DNA of 64,000 nt from Monodelphis domestica (taxonomy: Eukaryota > Chordata > Mammalia > Didelphimorphia > Didelphidae): contig NC_077227.1 of NCBI RefSeq assembly GCF_027887165.1, forward strand, positions 68,762,252 through 68,826,251. Direction: 5' to 3'. The notes beneath the pieces were generated by a model. The model was not told where the DNA came from, did not search any database, and saw only the letters and a list, made by a program, of their open reading frames with translations. Every line of letters begins with the position of its first letter. Within the stretch, counting starts at the first letter, position 1. The translations under genes and the position numbers were made by a program. This document shows positions 45,960 to 58,051 of the stretch, in pieces.

Positions 45960-46595
45960 AAAAGAATAAGCATTTATATAATGTCTACTATATGCCAGGC
46001 ACTGTGCTCTGTGCTTTATGAATAGCTTAATTTGATACAACAATCCTTGTAAACCTTGAAATTTCTTAGACTTGTGAATGTTGGAAATTTCACCATTGGA
46101 AAGTTTCATACTTGGAAAAAATTTCCTACTGATAGTAAGAACTCTATTGGAATGTGAACCCCCTTGGCATGGGAGGATCCTTCTCCTCCCTACTTGGGAC
46201 TGCTTTAGGACAGAAACCTTTTGCTGAACAATGGAAAGAGCTTTGACCTATGCTTAAGCATAGAACAGGAAGTTCTTTGAGTCATGATTGATTTTAGAAT
46301 TGATACAATAGAGATACTTGGAATGACAGAACCAGGTCTTGGAATTTACAATCTCCACCCTACTCAGCCTAACAGGATTTAGGAAGGGCTGCAGCATAGA
46401 TCAAAATTTAATTATTTGAGAATATGACCTTTAACACACTATTGGTATCCTTATTTTACAGTTGAGGAAACTTTAACAGGTATAGGTATAAGTTATTTGC
46501 CCAGAGCCTTAAAGTTATTAAGTGCCTAAGGTCAAATTTGAACTCAGTACTTCCTGTCTCCAGGTCCAAAGCTCTATGCACTGTATAATCTAGGT
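45960..46595 (-). repeat. MIR-related CORE-SINE split by an LTR-like insert
   Basis: 45960-46047 holds ATTTATATAATGTCTACTAT and GCCAGGCACTGTGCTCTGTG. 46440-46595 holds TATTTTACAGTTGAGGAAAC, TTTGAACTCAGTACTTCCTG and TCTCCAGGTCCAAAGCTCTA. Together they make one antisense SINE. Confidence 0.75.
46048..46439 (+). mobile_element. LTR-like element related to the LTR at 58.9 kb
   Basis: It opens with TGTAAACCTTGAAATTTCTT and is collinear with the reverse complement of 59640-59890 over about 260 bp, sharing GGACTGCTTTAGGACAGA and ACAGGAAGTTCTTTGAGTCA. The 3' part (CTCCACCCTACTCAGCCTAA) resembles the other LTR family instead. No matching target duplication was found, so the right edge is approximate. 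Confidence 0.68.
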
Positions 46596-48046
46596 TCTGG
46601 GAAGGTTCTGACACAGTGATTTTTTAGAGAATATTTTGCAATCTAAAGAATTCTTCAAAATATATATTGCATGACAGCAATTGTGTTACCTGTATGAGCC
46701 TATTTTCTGCCTCACGGACTGAGAAGAGGAGGGGAAGGAAAAGAATCTGAGTCACAAAATGTCAGATAATTCTTAAAAATTATTTCTATATGCAATGGCA
46801 AAAAAAACCAAAAACTTTTAGAAATCCTTCATATAATGTAAGGGAAAAACGAAGATCCATCTTTTCTGAGTATGGGGGAGAACATGAATATTCAAAATAT
46901 GTTTTCAATTCTGGGCCTTCGGTGACTAACACCTTTATATCCTGTATGTCTGTAGATTACTTAGTGATAACAAATGGTAGTGTGAGATGGGAGAACATCA
47001 TGAAGGAGATAGATGACACAGTCATTTTCAAAGTGCTTATGCAGCTACAGATCAGGTTACACTCAATATTGAGAAAAAGCTACATTTTCTCTCCTCTTGA
47101 CCAATTCTTTATTTCCTTTCCCTTCTTTTTTACAAGTGGCTTATTTTCTTTGACTTTCATGCTAAACTTCTTAGACTTGGGTACAGGATTTATTATTTTC
47201 TTTTAATTAAACTTGTCTAAGTAACTAGCGAATGCACTTACTTGAGATTCTTCCTTTAGTCCCATCTATCCTGTACTTTGGTTGCTTTTTATTAATCTTT
47301 GTAAAACTGGGCATGAAGTTTTTAATATGTGACAATCTCAAGTGTACTTCTTGCTTTCTATTCTGAGGTGACTTCTTAAAGCATTTGTAATTCAATTAGC
47401 TACTTTTTAAAGTTTCAACAAAACTTGAGATTAAAATATGTTAAATGGAATTCAATACTCAAATATTTTCATTAATCAAAGTAGAAAAATTAAGACTGGA
47501 AAATGCCTCTTTGGGGGTTTTTCCTACTTTGTTAGTGGTGGTTGTAAATCCCTGAGAAATTACAACCCTTAATGTGCCTCTCCAAAAACTATTCCATGAA
47601 CCAATAAATTGAAACCATAAGAGAATAAGGGAAATGAGCAAATAAAATATTTTCTTTTGATTCATTATTGCCCAAGGGAGATTTTAACAGCTCACATTAT
47701 TTCATATTTTCTTCATTTCCTTTGTGTAATAAATAACTCATTCATTTCCCTTTTCACATTGATTTTAATAAATTATAAAGATTACTTTTCTTCTCTACAG
47801 TTGTCAGCTTCAGTTTGCCTACTCTATTCCACTGTCTCTACTCTAACTCTAATCCTAACTCCAAATCCTAAAATTTCATTTTCTGAAGCTTATGTCTGGA
47901 TATGTCACAGAAAAAATTCAAAATATTTCTCATGGGTCTGTTCATAAAACTCAATATATGGAAGAATTTTGCACATTTAAATATTTAATTAAAAGTAATA
48001 ATTAATGAAGAATTAAAGAACAGGATAGAATTTACTTCATAAAAAT
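46596..48046. other. Single-copy DNA
   Basis: No repeat recognised over about 1.45 kb. The 138-codon frame 46790-47206 (plus) has no recognisable family, no start context I can credit and a hydrophobic end from T-rich DNA, so it is not called as a gene. Confidence 0.4.
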
Positions 48047-48056
48047 AATTCACCAG

Positions 48057-48382
48057 GTTGGAGGATTTATGACAAAGATTGCTATCTACCTCCAGAGAAA
48101 GAACTGTTGGAATGGAAATGTAAATGAAAACATATGATTTATCACTTGTTTATTTGGATATATGTTTGGGGTTTTGGTTCTATAAGATTATTTGCTTACA
48201 AAAAGGAATACTATAGAAATATGTTTTGGGTGATAATACATACATAACAGATTAAACTGCTTGTCAGCTCTGGGAGGGGGGAAGGAAGAAGGGAAGGAGA
48301 TAATATGGATCATATAACTTTGGAAAACTTATATGGAAATTTGTTTTTAAACTTAAAATATTAAGAAATTAAAAACTATAAC
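48057..48382 (+). mobile_element. 5'-truncated L1 3' UTR, 10-bp TSD
   Basis: CTATCTACCTCCAGAGAAAG, TTTGGATATATGTTTGGGGT, TATAGAAATATGTTTTGGGT, CAGCTCTGGGAGGGGGGAAG and an A-rich end match the L1 3' UTR. Perfect duplication AATTCACCAG at 48047-48056 and 48383-48392. Confidence 0.9.
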
Positions 48383-48392
48383 AATTCACCAG

Positions 48393-48871
48393 AATGTCCA
48401 ATCAAGTAGCAAGTTAGTATAATGCAATTAAAATATATAAATTATTGAAAAGAAAAAACAAACCATTAACTATGTTATATTTACTATGTAACATTTAATT
48501 TACATCCTAATGTATGTTTATCATACTACTTATACATATAATATATAATTACAATTAATATACTTAAAATTATAAAAAGAAATATATTCATGACTTATTT
48601 TTCCAGAAATCAAATCTTGTAAAAACTAGTGATGGATTACATGTCTCTCTCATCTAAGAGCTAGTCTAGCTATTCTCAGAAAGACTTTACCAATGTAGCT
48701 TAAATGGATATTTTTTGGTAAGAGCAATACTCACAAAAAGTCTACAATATTATAAAAAGTGTTACAAGCTTGTATTGGTACCAGGAATGCTCTTAGCAAC
48801 AAAACAGTTCCAAAAAGAATTGAAATGAGGTTATTTTATATTTATCACTTGAAAAGCAAGATGATTCAAGG
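48393..48871. other. AT-rich single-copy DNA
   Basis: Nothing recognised. Confidence 0.4.
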
Positions 48872-49035
48872 GAAGGCACTCTACAGCTATAGATTTGGGT
48901 TCAAATATTGTCACCTTTTCAGACGTAAGTCATAACTTCCCTGGGCTTAAATTTTATTATGTGTAAAATGAGGCTGTTGAAATAAATACATTTTGCAGGC
49001 TCTTCTGGCCACAGATCTATCATCCTTAAATCTAA
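48872..49035 (+). repeat. THER/MIR-type SINE
   Basis: ATAGATTTGGGTTCAAATAT, CATAACTTCCCTGGGCTTAA, TTATTATGTGTAAAATGAGG and GCAGGCTCTTCTGGCCACAG in consensus order. Confidence 0.68.
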
Positions 49036-49559
49036 GGCTATTTGTCTTAGTGTCATTTAGTCAATTGACTTTACAGATAGCATTGAAAAGTTTTCATAGT
49101 CTAGTTACATGTGGAATACAACTACTATAATGACATACTTAGAGACCAGAAGGACTAAAATTTAAGAAGAAATTAGTTTTATTATTAATCTACAGCATAA
49201 CATGTGGTAATCAGTACACAGAATAATCGATTCTAGAGTTCATCTTACTTTTTTTTCCTATACAGGATGCTAAATTCTTCAGGTAGTAGTGACAAAAAAA
49301 AAGGTTCGGAACACTTCCTTATAAAGAAATCTGTGTGACTGTTTTTGGATTTGTTTTTTTAGGAGAAAAATCTTAGAAAATGTTTCATGCATTGGAAACC
49401 ACCAGTAATGGGTTCCTCTATTTAGCAAAATAATCAAAGATTTAGTACAACTCATATAAAGAAGTACCATAAGGATTTTCAGGATTCATCATGACTATCT
49501 AACATCTCAGTGGTATGTCCAGGATTAGAATTTGTTGTGATATTACTTTAAGATTCATG
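49036..49559. other. Single-copy DNA
   Basis: Nothing recognised. Confidence 0.4.
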
Positions 49560-49990
49560 TGCTATGTTCCAGTCAAATAAGATTACTCACTATTCTTTGT
49601 TCCCACCATTCCATATCCTCCTTCTGTGTCTCTGCATAAGATGAGTACCATTTTCCCTTTTTACCCCACTATGCCTGAAATGCTCTCTCTCTCCTCAACT
49701 GCATTTTTCATAATCCCTTGTTCTCTTTAAGAGTCAGTGAACTGCCAGATCATGTCACACAGAAAAACTTTCTTGATTCCCCTAGGTGTTTATGGTAGTT
49801 TTTCTTCCCAATTTGCATTACATGTTATCATTTGGTATATATTTTATAGCTTTCCATGTATAAATTATTTTTACTCAGTAAAATATACATGTTCTGGGGG
49901 CAGGAGCCCTTCATTTTTGTCTTTGCATTCCCAACAACAAGCACAGAATCAGGTATGGAGCATGTACTTTCTAATATTCTTCTGGGAGGA
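49560..49990 (+). repeat. L2 LINE 3' portion
   Basis: CTATGCCTGAAATGCTCTCT, TTTCTTGATTCCCCTAGGTG, TGGGGGCAGGAGCCCTTCAT, TGTCTTTGCATTCCCAACAA and CAAGCACAGAATCAGGTATG follow L2 in order. Confidence 0.72.
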
Positions 49991-50109
49991 GTTTTGTTAT
50001 TTCGTTGGGTTTTTTAAGAAATATTGTTGTTTAATCAGAGTTTTCCTCTGATACTAGAAGATGCCAGCTTCTCCCTAAAATAATAAAGGTCCATGTTATT
50101 TATTATCTA

Positions 50110-50520
50110 CATTCTTCTATTGACACAATATGGAGGTGAGTCGTAGACAACTAAAATCATCAAAGAATAGAAGTTGAATATAATACAAATGGAAATGGAA
50201 AGGATTGTGGAGATGGGATACAATACCCTACCATCCAAGAACTACACAGGAAACATAATGTAATGGCCATTATTGGTAATATAGATGACTGGAAAAGAAG
50301 ATAAATGAGTGGTCTAGTCAGTGTCAAATATTATTGATAGAAAACATGTTGTCTCCATTCATTTTCACAAAATGTGAAAAGAACTAGAGAAATTTCCCAA
50401 GACATGAAACTCCTATGAAGGATCTCTCAGAAGACATGGACAATAGTCACTCAGGATGGAGATGCATCCATGGATTGCAATCTGTATCACTGAAGAGAAA
50501 ATAAACATTGGTTGGAAATG
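50110..50520 (+). repeat. Possible RTE-type LINE 3' remnant
   Basis: TATGGAGGTGAGTCGTAGAC near the start, and CACTCAGGATGGAGATGCAT with GGATTGCAATCTGTATCACT near the end, resemble remembered text from RTE/BovB-like LINEs. Family assignment is weak. Confidence 0.35.
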
Positions 50521-50554
50521 GAGATGCTAAAAAAATGATGATTTGCATAGAGAG

Positions 50555-50860
50555 AGCATTCAAATTTGAAAAATGTTTTTATTATCTCACTTGATCCTCA
50601 TAACCTGTGACCAATATAATGAATATTACTATTATTATTGTTATTATTATTATTATTTTACTCAAGGGGAAACTAAGACTTATAGGCATTCAGGAGTTGC
50701 CTACTGTTATTCTCCTTCCAATTTTCCACAAGAGGAAACTCAGACATAGAAATACCAAATTATCTTCCCTTGGTCACATGGATTGAGTTCAATCACAATT
50801 ATAGCTCAATTCTTCTTGCTTCAAATTCACTATTTTCTATTCAGTATGTAATGCTCCCTT
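50555..50860 (-). repeat. MIR-related CORE-SINE with an ATT expansion
   Basis: TATCTCACTTGATCCTCATA, an (ATT)n run at 50625-50656, CAAGGGGAAACTAAGACTTA and the later AAGAGGAAACTCAGACATAG with TTGGTCACATGGATTGAG are antisense SINE text. Two 'gaggaaact' blocks suggest two overlapping SINEs or an internal duplication. Confidence 0.6.
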
Positions 50861-51587
50861 TGAAAAATCCAGAATCAAAATATAAATGCTAAAATACAAC
50901 AAAAATACAATAAGTACAAAAATAACACTATTTATATCTTTGAAGTTCCACTACCAAGGTGAGTTGGTAAAGAAGAAATATAGAAGGCAAAATGCTGATA
51001 AAATTATCTTCACAGCCATGTTAGCAGCAGGATGGCTGACCCTTCTATACAATGGATTTGAAAATATTCTACCCACAATGCTGAAGATGCCCTCCAGATA
51101 AGGTCACATTTCCTTTTAATGAAAGCTAGTAGGAGATGAAATTTTTAAAGTTTTTCCCTTTGCCTTTTCTTAAAAAAGCAGCACAGTCTAAAATGGAATC
51201 TATGAGCCTGCTTTGATGTTTATTTCACAACAAAGTAGGGAAATACTTTAGAGAGCTTTCATCCTAAAAGTCTAAAAAAGTCAAACAGAAATAAATAATT
51301 TTTTTCTTTTCATCAGCCAGAACCAAAATTTGCCAATATGCTCAGAAAAAATATAATATAGTTTAGACCTTTTGGAACATTTGACTGGCAGAAAAGGAAG
51401 GAAATTGTCAGCTGGCTGATGACTCATCTCAAACTTCAACTATACTATTTCCTAAAATTGACATTAAATAATTTGTACAAAAAATACAATTTCTAACTAT
51501 ACCCTTTGAAACCATCATTTCTAAGATTCCTTGCACTGCTATTTTCTTCTCCCATGGAAAGTAATGGATTAAAAAATATTAAAAAGG
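50861..51587. other. Single-copy DNA
   Basis: Nothing recognised. Confidence 0.4.
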
Positions 51588-51755
51588 GGGTAGCTAGGTG
51601 ACTCAGTCGACTGAAAGCCAGGCCTAGAAATGGGTGATTCTAGGTTCAAATCTAGTCTCAGACACTTTCAAGCTGCGGGACCCTGCGCAAGTCACTTAAG
51701 CCCCATTGCCTAGTCCTTACCACTCTTCTTCTACCTTAGAACCAATACACACTCT
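51588..51755 (+). mobile_element. Marsupial CORE-SINE
   Basis: GGGGGTAGCTAGGTGACTCA head, GAAAGCCAGGCCTAGAAATG, TTCTAGGTTCAAATCTAGTC, GACCCTGCGCAAGTCACTTA and CCATTGCCTAGTCCTTACCA. The 3' end is truncated after AACCAATACACACTC. Confidence 0.9.
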
Positions 51756-51764
51756 TGGTTGATT

Positions 51765-52055
51765 AGCTAGAATATGAATCTCAATAAATAATATTGAAAT
51801 TAAATTTTATTCCAAAAAAGCTACTATACTACAAAGCTACTATACTATTGGCAAAGATAATCAAAACATAAACTCAGAAGAAACTATCACAAAAACATCT
51901 ACAAGCAATGCCTTAAAATGCAAATTGGACACAAATTAAATAAGAATTACTGGAAGAACTAAAGAAAGAGATAATGGTGTTTGGAAACACTGGGACAATG
52001 AGAGTAATCTAATAAAATATGAAAAAACAATAACTTGGTAAGAATGAAAGGCTAG
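51765..52055 (+). mobile_element. L1 ORF1 fragment (coiled-coil region)
   Basis: AAGAATTACTGGAAGAACTA, GGGACAATGAGAGTAATCTA and AATAACTTGGTAAGAATG align with L1 ORF1 ('eLkkdf..reveEKLGREmrVmqeNheKqvnsLvk'). A 14-bp string AAGCTACTATACTA is duplicated at 51818 and 51834. Confidence 0.55.
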
Positions 52056-52089
52056 CTAGTTTTTTTTTTTTTTTTGGTTCATAAGATAC

Positions 52090-52220
52090 TATATCTATAC
52101 TCAGAAAATTTCATCTTCATGAGTTAAAATCTGACCTTAGACAATTTATTAACTATGTGACCAGGGGAAAATCACCTAAACCTGTTTATTTCAGTTTCTT
52201 ATGTGTAAGCAGAGGACATA
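52090..52220 (+). repeat. MIR-like SINE remnant
   Basis: AGTTAAAATCTGACCTTAGA, TATTAACTATGTGACCAGGG and TTATTTCAGTTTCTTATGTG are the core and 3' part. A T16 tract lies just upstream at 52061-52076. Confidence 0.6.
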
Positions 52221-52234
52221 TTTACCTATCAAAT

Positions 52235-52745
52235 TTATGGATAGGGGAAGAATTTATGAATAAACAAGAGACAGAAAACATTGGAAATATGAAATGGATA
52301 ACTTGCATATATTAAATTGAAAAGGGTTTTTTGTACAAATAAAATGAATATAGTCAAGATTAGAAGAAACATAAAACAAGTTGGAAAATTTGTAATCACA
52401 GTTTATTGGTTAGAGTTCTCATATCCAAAATACATAGAGAACACAAAAATATAAGAATATGTGCTGCCATTCCCCATTGATAAATGGTCAAAAAATATGA
52501 ACAAATAATTGTTGGATGAAAAATTCAAACTATCTGTGAAAACTGCTTTAAATCATTATTGATTAGAGGAATATAAATCAAAACAACTCTGAGATATCTC
52601 ACACCGGTCAGATTGGTTAAAAATTTAAAAGTGCAAAATAAAAAATGTTGGAGAGGATATAAAAAATGGGGACATTAAAACACTGTTGTTGAAACTGTAA
52701 ACTGACAGAACCATTCTGGAGAGCAATCTGGTACATATCATTCTT
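52235..52745 (+). mobile_element. L1 ORF2 C-terminal fragment
   Basis: GAAGAATTTATGAATAAACA, ATTCCCCATTGATAAATGGT, AAATCAAAACAACTCTGAGA, GTTGGAGAGGATATAAAAAA and CCATTCTGGAGAGCAATCTG run collinear with the last ~170 codons of L1 ORF2. It follows an ORF1 fragment with no RT between, as in the 15-19 kb element. Confidence 0.78.
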
Positions 52746-52799
52746 AGTCCAGTCAGAAGGTATTTACTTCAAAAGAGTACATGGGTCTTTATCAATTAT

Positions 52800-55165
52800 G
52801 TTGGGACTATCTCAAATATTTTAACAGATGAGAAAAACATGTGTGCTAAGAAGAGGAGCAAGGGAAAGGAATAATGGAGAAAATTATCTCATGTAAAAGA
52901 GGTGGACAAGGAAGAGCTTTTAAAATTGAGACAAAGATGAATTTGAGGAGATCAATTCTTGAAATTCACTCTTACATGAGTTTATTCAAGGAAGAAAGAA
53001 TGAATATGTGGGTTTGTATGTACACATACACACATATATACTTACATATTTGTATATAGAAATTTAGCTTACCCAGTATGGAAGTAAGAGAGAAAGGATA
53101 TGGAAGAAGGAGTGGTGATAATAGGAAGTTTAGGTTAAGAGAACCAGTGATCTAAAGCAAAACAGAATTCTGAGAAGGGAGAGGATAAAAAGAATGAGCA
53201 AAAAAAGATCAATAAAATAAAATAGGATGGAGGGAATCATATGAGTAATCAAAACTATGAGTGTGAATGGTATGAACTCATCCCACAAAATGGAACTGGA
53301 TTACAGAATGGATTAGAAACCCTAATCCAAGAATGTATTGCTTATGAAAGACATTCTTGAAATAGAAAATTAAGTTAAATTAAAGGACCATAGCAAAAAA
53401 TATTGATCTCAGAAGAGAAAAAAAAAGGAAGGGATAGGAATCATGAACTTTGACAAAACAAATACAAAAGTAGCTCTAATTAAAAATGAAAAATGATGAG
53501 GTGGAAAATACATCTTACTAAAAGACAACATAGAAAATGAAGTGATATCAATAATATATATGCAATATGTTTGTTTGTCAATAAACATATATGCAGTAAA
53601 TGGCAGAGCATCCATATTCTTAAAGAAAAGTTAAATGTTTTACAGGAGAAAATAGTGAAACTATACTTAGGGGAAACATGAGTTTCCCCTCTTCTAACTA
53701 GATAAAGCTAACTATAAAATATATAAAAGGAAGATACAGAAATGAATATATTTTATAAGAGATGATAGAAAATTAATTGGAATACAAAGCAATATGCCTT
53801 TCAGTTGTATAGGACATCTTCACAAAATTTCTCCATGTAATAGTATATAAAAAACCTCAAAAAGAAATGCAGTAAAGCTGAAATATTAAAGGCATTCTTT
53901 TCAGGATATAATAAAATAAAACTATATTCTTTAAAGGGGCATGAAAACATAAGTTTAAAACCAATTGGAAAATAATTTAATCCTAAAGAATGAATGGACT
54001 GAAGAAAAAGTCATAGAAACAGCCAGTAATTTCATTGAAGCAGGAGACAACATGCTAATATTCATGGTATCCAGTCTAAGTTGTATTTCGGAGGAAATGT
54101 ATACCTCTAAATGCATATATCAATACAAAAAGAAAAGAAACAGATCAATTAATTGGGAATGCAATTAAAACTGGAAAAATTTGAATCCCCAACTAAACAT
54201 CAAATAGAAATCTTGAAAATCACTGGAGAGATTAATAAAATTGAAAGCAAGAAAATCATAGAACTAATTAATAAAGTGAGAAACTGGTTGTATTTTAGAA
54301 AACAATAAAATAAATAAACAATTCATTAATTTGTTGTTATAAAAGAAAGAAAAACCAAATTACCTATGTCAAAAAATGATGACTGTACCACCAATGAAGA
54401 AGAAATTAAAGCAACTATTAGAAATTATATTGACTACTTATATGCCAGTAAAACTAAAAATCTATATGAAGTGGATGAATACTTACCAAAAATATAAATT
54501 GCTCAGGATAATAGATTAGGAAATACAATACTTAACTCTATTTTACAAAAAGAGAAAAAAATGACCAAGACATAAATGAGCCCCCTAAGAAAAAATATTC
54601 TTAGGATCAGATGGATTTACCTGTGAATTCTACCATATTTAAAGAACAAATAATACTAATATGATGTAAATATTTGAAAAAATTGGGAAGGATTCCTACC
54701 AAGTTTTTTTTCTATGACATGAATATGAATTTAATATATAAGCCAGGGAGAACAAAAATTGAAAAAGAGAACTAAAGGTGAATTTCCCTAATGAATATTG
54801 ATGCAAAAATTATAAGCATCAAGTTTATAGCAGTATGTAAGAAACATCATAAACTATATACAAGTGAGATTATACCAGGAATGCAAAGCTGGGTGAATAT
54901 TAGGAAAACTATAAGCATAAATGACTATATCAATAAAAATCATTACTTAATAGTAACAGAAATAGCTTTTGACGAAATTTTAAACCCTTTCCTATTAACT
55001 AGAAAGCACAAGAATAAATGGAGCTCTTCTTAAGATGATTTGTAGAATCTCTCCAAAACCAAGTGCAAACATAATCAGTAATGGCAATAACCTTGAAGCC
55101 TTCAACATAAGATAAGGGGGTAATGCAAGAATTTCCATTTTCACCATTAATATTAATAGAGTCCC
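52800..55165 (+). mobile_element. L1 spacer, endonuclease and RT region, decayed
   Basis: 52800-53230 resembles the ORF1-ORF2 spacer. From 53235 the text follows ORF2: the 'VNGMNS' start (53260-53280), then the RT-proximal GAAGAAGAAATTAAAGCAAC (54398), CCCCCTAAGAAAAAATATTC with GGATCAGATGGATTTACCTG (54579-54623), AATGAATATTGATGCAAAAA (54790) and ATACCAGGAATGCAAAGCTG (54870). Numerous stops and indels exclude function. It ends where a second L1 begins. Confidence 0.75.
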
Positions 55166-56185
55166 AGTCAAGAATATACAGGATCTGGCAGTTTCCACAT
55201 TGAAGGGCTAGAAGATGTGGAATATGATATTCCTGAAGAAGGGGAACTGGGTTTACAACCAAGAATCAACTACCCAGCAAAACTGGCTATATTTTTTCAG
55301 GAGAAAATATGGTCATTTAATAAAATAAAAGATTTTCAGGCATTCTTGAAGAAAAGACCAGATTTAAACTGAAAATTTGGTGTCCAAATACAAAATACAA
55401 ATGAAACACAAAGAGGTAAATAAGAAAGAGAAAAAAATTAAGGGCTTTGATAAAGTAAAAATGTTTAACTCCTTATATGGAAAGATGATATCTGTAACAC
55501 TTAAAAAATTTTATTAACACAATACTTAGGAGAAGCATACATAGGGTATGGTAGTAAGCTGTTTAGGATAATATGTAAAAAAATCTATGACTGAAAAAGA
55601 GAGTTATACTAAAAGAAATGAGAAGAGAGAAGTAAAATGGAGTAAATTATATCACATGAAGAGGTAGAGGGGGAGAAAATGTATTATAATGGAGGGAAGA
55701 ATAAGGGTGGTGAAAGATAATACTTAACCTTTAATCTCATTGAATTGACTCAGAAAGGAAAGAACAGCCAGATACACTGGGATATAGAATCCTATCTTAC
55801 TCTATAGAGAAGTAGGAGGGAAATAAGAAAGAGGGTGTTGTGGAAAGGAGTAATATAATGGAAGGAGAATTGGAGGGGGGGTGATTCAAAGACCATATAG
55901 AGAGGTAGGCAGGGAATTAGAAGGGTAGTGGTGGGAAGGAGAATAATATAAAGGAGGGGGAAGAGAGGAGTGACTAAAAGCAAAATACTGGTGTGGAGGA
56001 AAAGAGTGAAAGGAGAAAGCAGAATTCAAAGGGAAAATCAAGATGGAGGAAAATACACAGATGTAATCATAACTGTGAATGTAAATGGGATGAAATCACC
56101 TATAAAACAGAAGCAGATAGCAAGTAGATTAAAAACAAAAATCCTACCTTATGTTGTTAATAAGAAATATATTTGAGGTAGGTAG

Positions 56186-56876
56186 TGTGAACTTTAGATT
56201 ACTCCACCCTACTTAGTCTAACAAAAACAGGAATGTCTACACCCATACTTAAGGATTAGGTACTTAGAATAATGGCCTATGACAGACATGTTCTAGCAAA
56301 TGACAAATCAGAAACAACTGACAGACCCCTGAGCTATCCTAAGTCAAGCTTAAGCTACCATTGGTTCATGTGAGATGCAGGAAAGTTATGTAAAAACCAT
56401 CTATATATTTCACATCACTTCCTCTTTCCGGCCTTTTTCCCCAGAGAGGTGGCTCTGAAGACAGCTTACTGAGTATTTTGGCATCTTGGCATGGCGGCAG
56501 CTATTGTCCAGGTTTGGCGGTGAGTTTTCCTTGATACTATACTGGGAGAAGCTTAGTAGCCTATTTCAGGTGAGGCATCTTCACTGAGCTCTCTTGGAGT
56601 TTAGGCTGATATTTTTCTCCTTTACCTTCCAAACACTATCCTCTTAGGAAAGCCTCTAATCTTCATCAAAGACTTTGTGTCAGAGGTCTTTGAACTCCCC
56701 CTGGCAAAGGCCAGGTGGGAGAAATCCTATACCCTCTCTCTCTCTTTTCCTTAATTCCTTCCCTCTATATTAAATAAAAATCACCATAAATTTCCAAACT
56801 GACAGGTATTTTATTTGGGATTTTCTCTGGTGACCAAATTAATTTATATTTTCACAACCCTAAAATTACCCTTACA
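56186..56876 (+). mobile_element. Solo LTR of an endogenous retrovirus, TSD GTAG
   Basis: 691 bp from TGTGAACTTTAG to TACCCTTACA with perfect 4-bp duplication GTAG at 56182-56185 and 56877-56880. A TATATA box lies at 56402-56407 and an AATAAA signal at 56773-56778. The L1 endonuclease text reads through when the LTR is removed. No gag, pol or env sequence is present. It is collinear with the LTR at 38.9 kb over much of its 5' half. Confidence 0.93.
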
Positions 56877-57865
56877 GTAGACAGACTGAAAGTAAGAGGC
56901 TGAAACAGAATCTACTGGACTTCAATTGAGACAAAAATAAGTATTAGTTGCAATCATGATCTCAGACAAAACTAAAAAAGTAGATCTGAATAAAAGATAT
57001 AAGAAATGTAATTTTATCTTGATAAATGGTAATATCAACAATGAAGACATATCAACACTTAACATATATGCACCAAATTATATAGCATCCTGATTTTTAA
57101 CGAAGAAACTAAAAGAACTTAAAGGGAAAATACATAGTAAAACTATACTGGGGCATGAAGTGAACCTTACTCATTAGAACCAGATAAATCTTATCATAAA
57201 TAAATAAGAAAGAATTAAAGGTAGTGAATGACATTTTAGAAAAGCTAGATTTAATAGATACCTGGAGAAAATTGAAAAGGGAGAAAAAGTAATATGCCTT
57301 CTTTTCAGCAGCACATGGTACATATTCAAAGATTGATCAGGTGCTAGGGCATAAAAATTTCACAACCAAATGCAGAAAAGTTGAAATAATAAATTCAGCT
57401 TTTTCAGATCATAATGCAATAAAAATTATAATCAGTAAGAGTCAATGGAGAGACAAATTAAAATTTAATTGGAAACCTAAATAATCTAACTCTTCAAAAC
57501 TTGTGGGTCAAAGAACAAATCATAGTAACAATCACTGATTTCTCTGAATAAAATGGCAATGAGGAGACAACATATCCCAATTTGATACAGCCAAAGCAGT
57601 ACTCAGGGGAGAATTTATATTCCTATCAGTAAAATAGAGAAAACACAGATCAATGAATGGGGTATGGAGTTGAAAAAATCTGGAAAAAGAACAAATTAAA
57701 AATCCCCACTTAAAGGTTAAATTGGAAATCCTAAGAATTAAAGGAGAAATTAATAAAATTAAAACTAAAAGAATTATTGAACTAATAAATAAGACTAAGA
57801 GCTTGTTCTGGGAGGGGGGAAGGAAATAGAGTATTGGTTAATTCCATTTAAAAAAGGAAGAAGAG

Positions 57866-58051
57866 GGGGCATCTGGGTGGCTCAGTGGATTGAGAGTCAG
57901 GCATAGAGAGAGGAGGTCCTAGGTTCAAATCTGGTCTCAGACACTTCCTACTTCCTCACTGTGTGACCCTGGATACATCACTTAACCCTCACTGCCTAGC
58001 CCTTACCTTTCTTCTGTATTGATTCTAAAAGGGAAAGTAAGGGTTTAAAAA
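57866..58051 (+). mobile_element. Marsupial CORE-SINE, perfect 8-bp TSD
   Basis: GGGGGCATCTGGGTGGCTCA, GTGGATTGAGAGTCAGGCAT, GAGGTCCTAGGTTCAAATCT, AACCCTCACTGCCTAGCCCT and an A-rich end after AAGTAAGGGTTT. Duplication AAGAAGAG at 57858-57865 and 58052-58059. It is a near-consensus copy and so probably recent. Confidence 0.94.

Noticed and set aside
46790..47206. 138-codon frame on the plus strand in single-copy DNA
   Set aside because: No recognisable domain, no codon bias, hydrophobic tail from T-rich DNA. This length is expected by chance over 64 kb of six-frame translation.
56186..56876. Provirus with genes
   Set aside because: Only a single LTR lies between the two GTAG copies; no gag, pol or env sequence adjoins it.
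57866..57945. tRNA-like head with box A and B resemblance
   Set aside because: It is the promoter region of a tRNA-derived SINE, not a tRNA gene; no anticodon stem or acceptor stem pairing is kept. The same holds for every other SINE head here.
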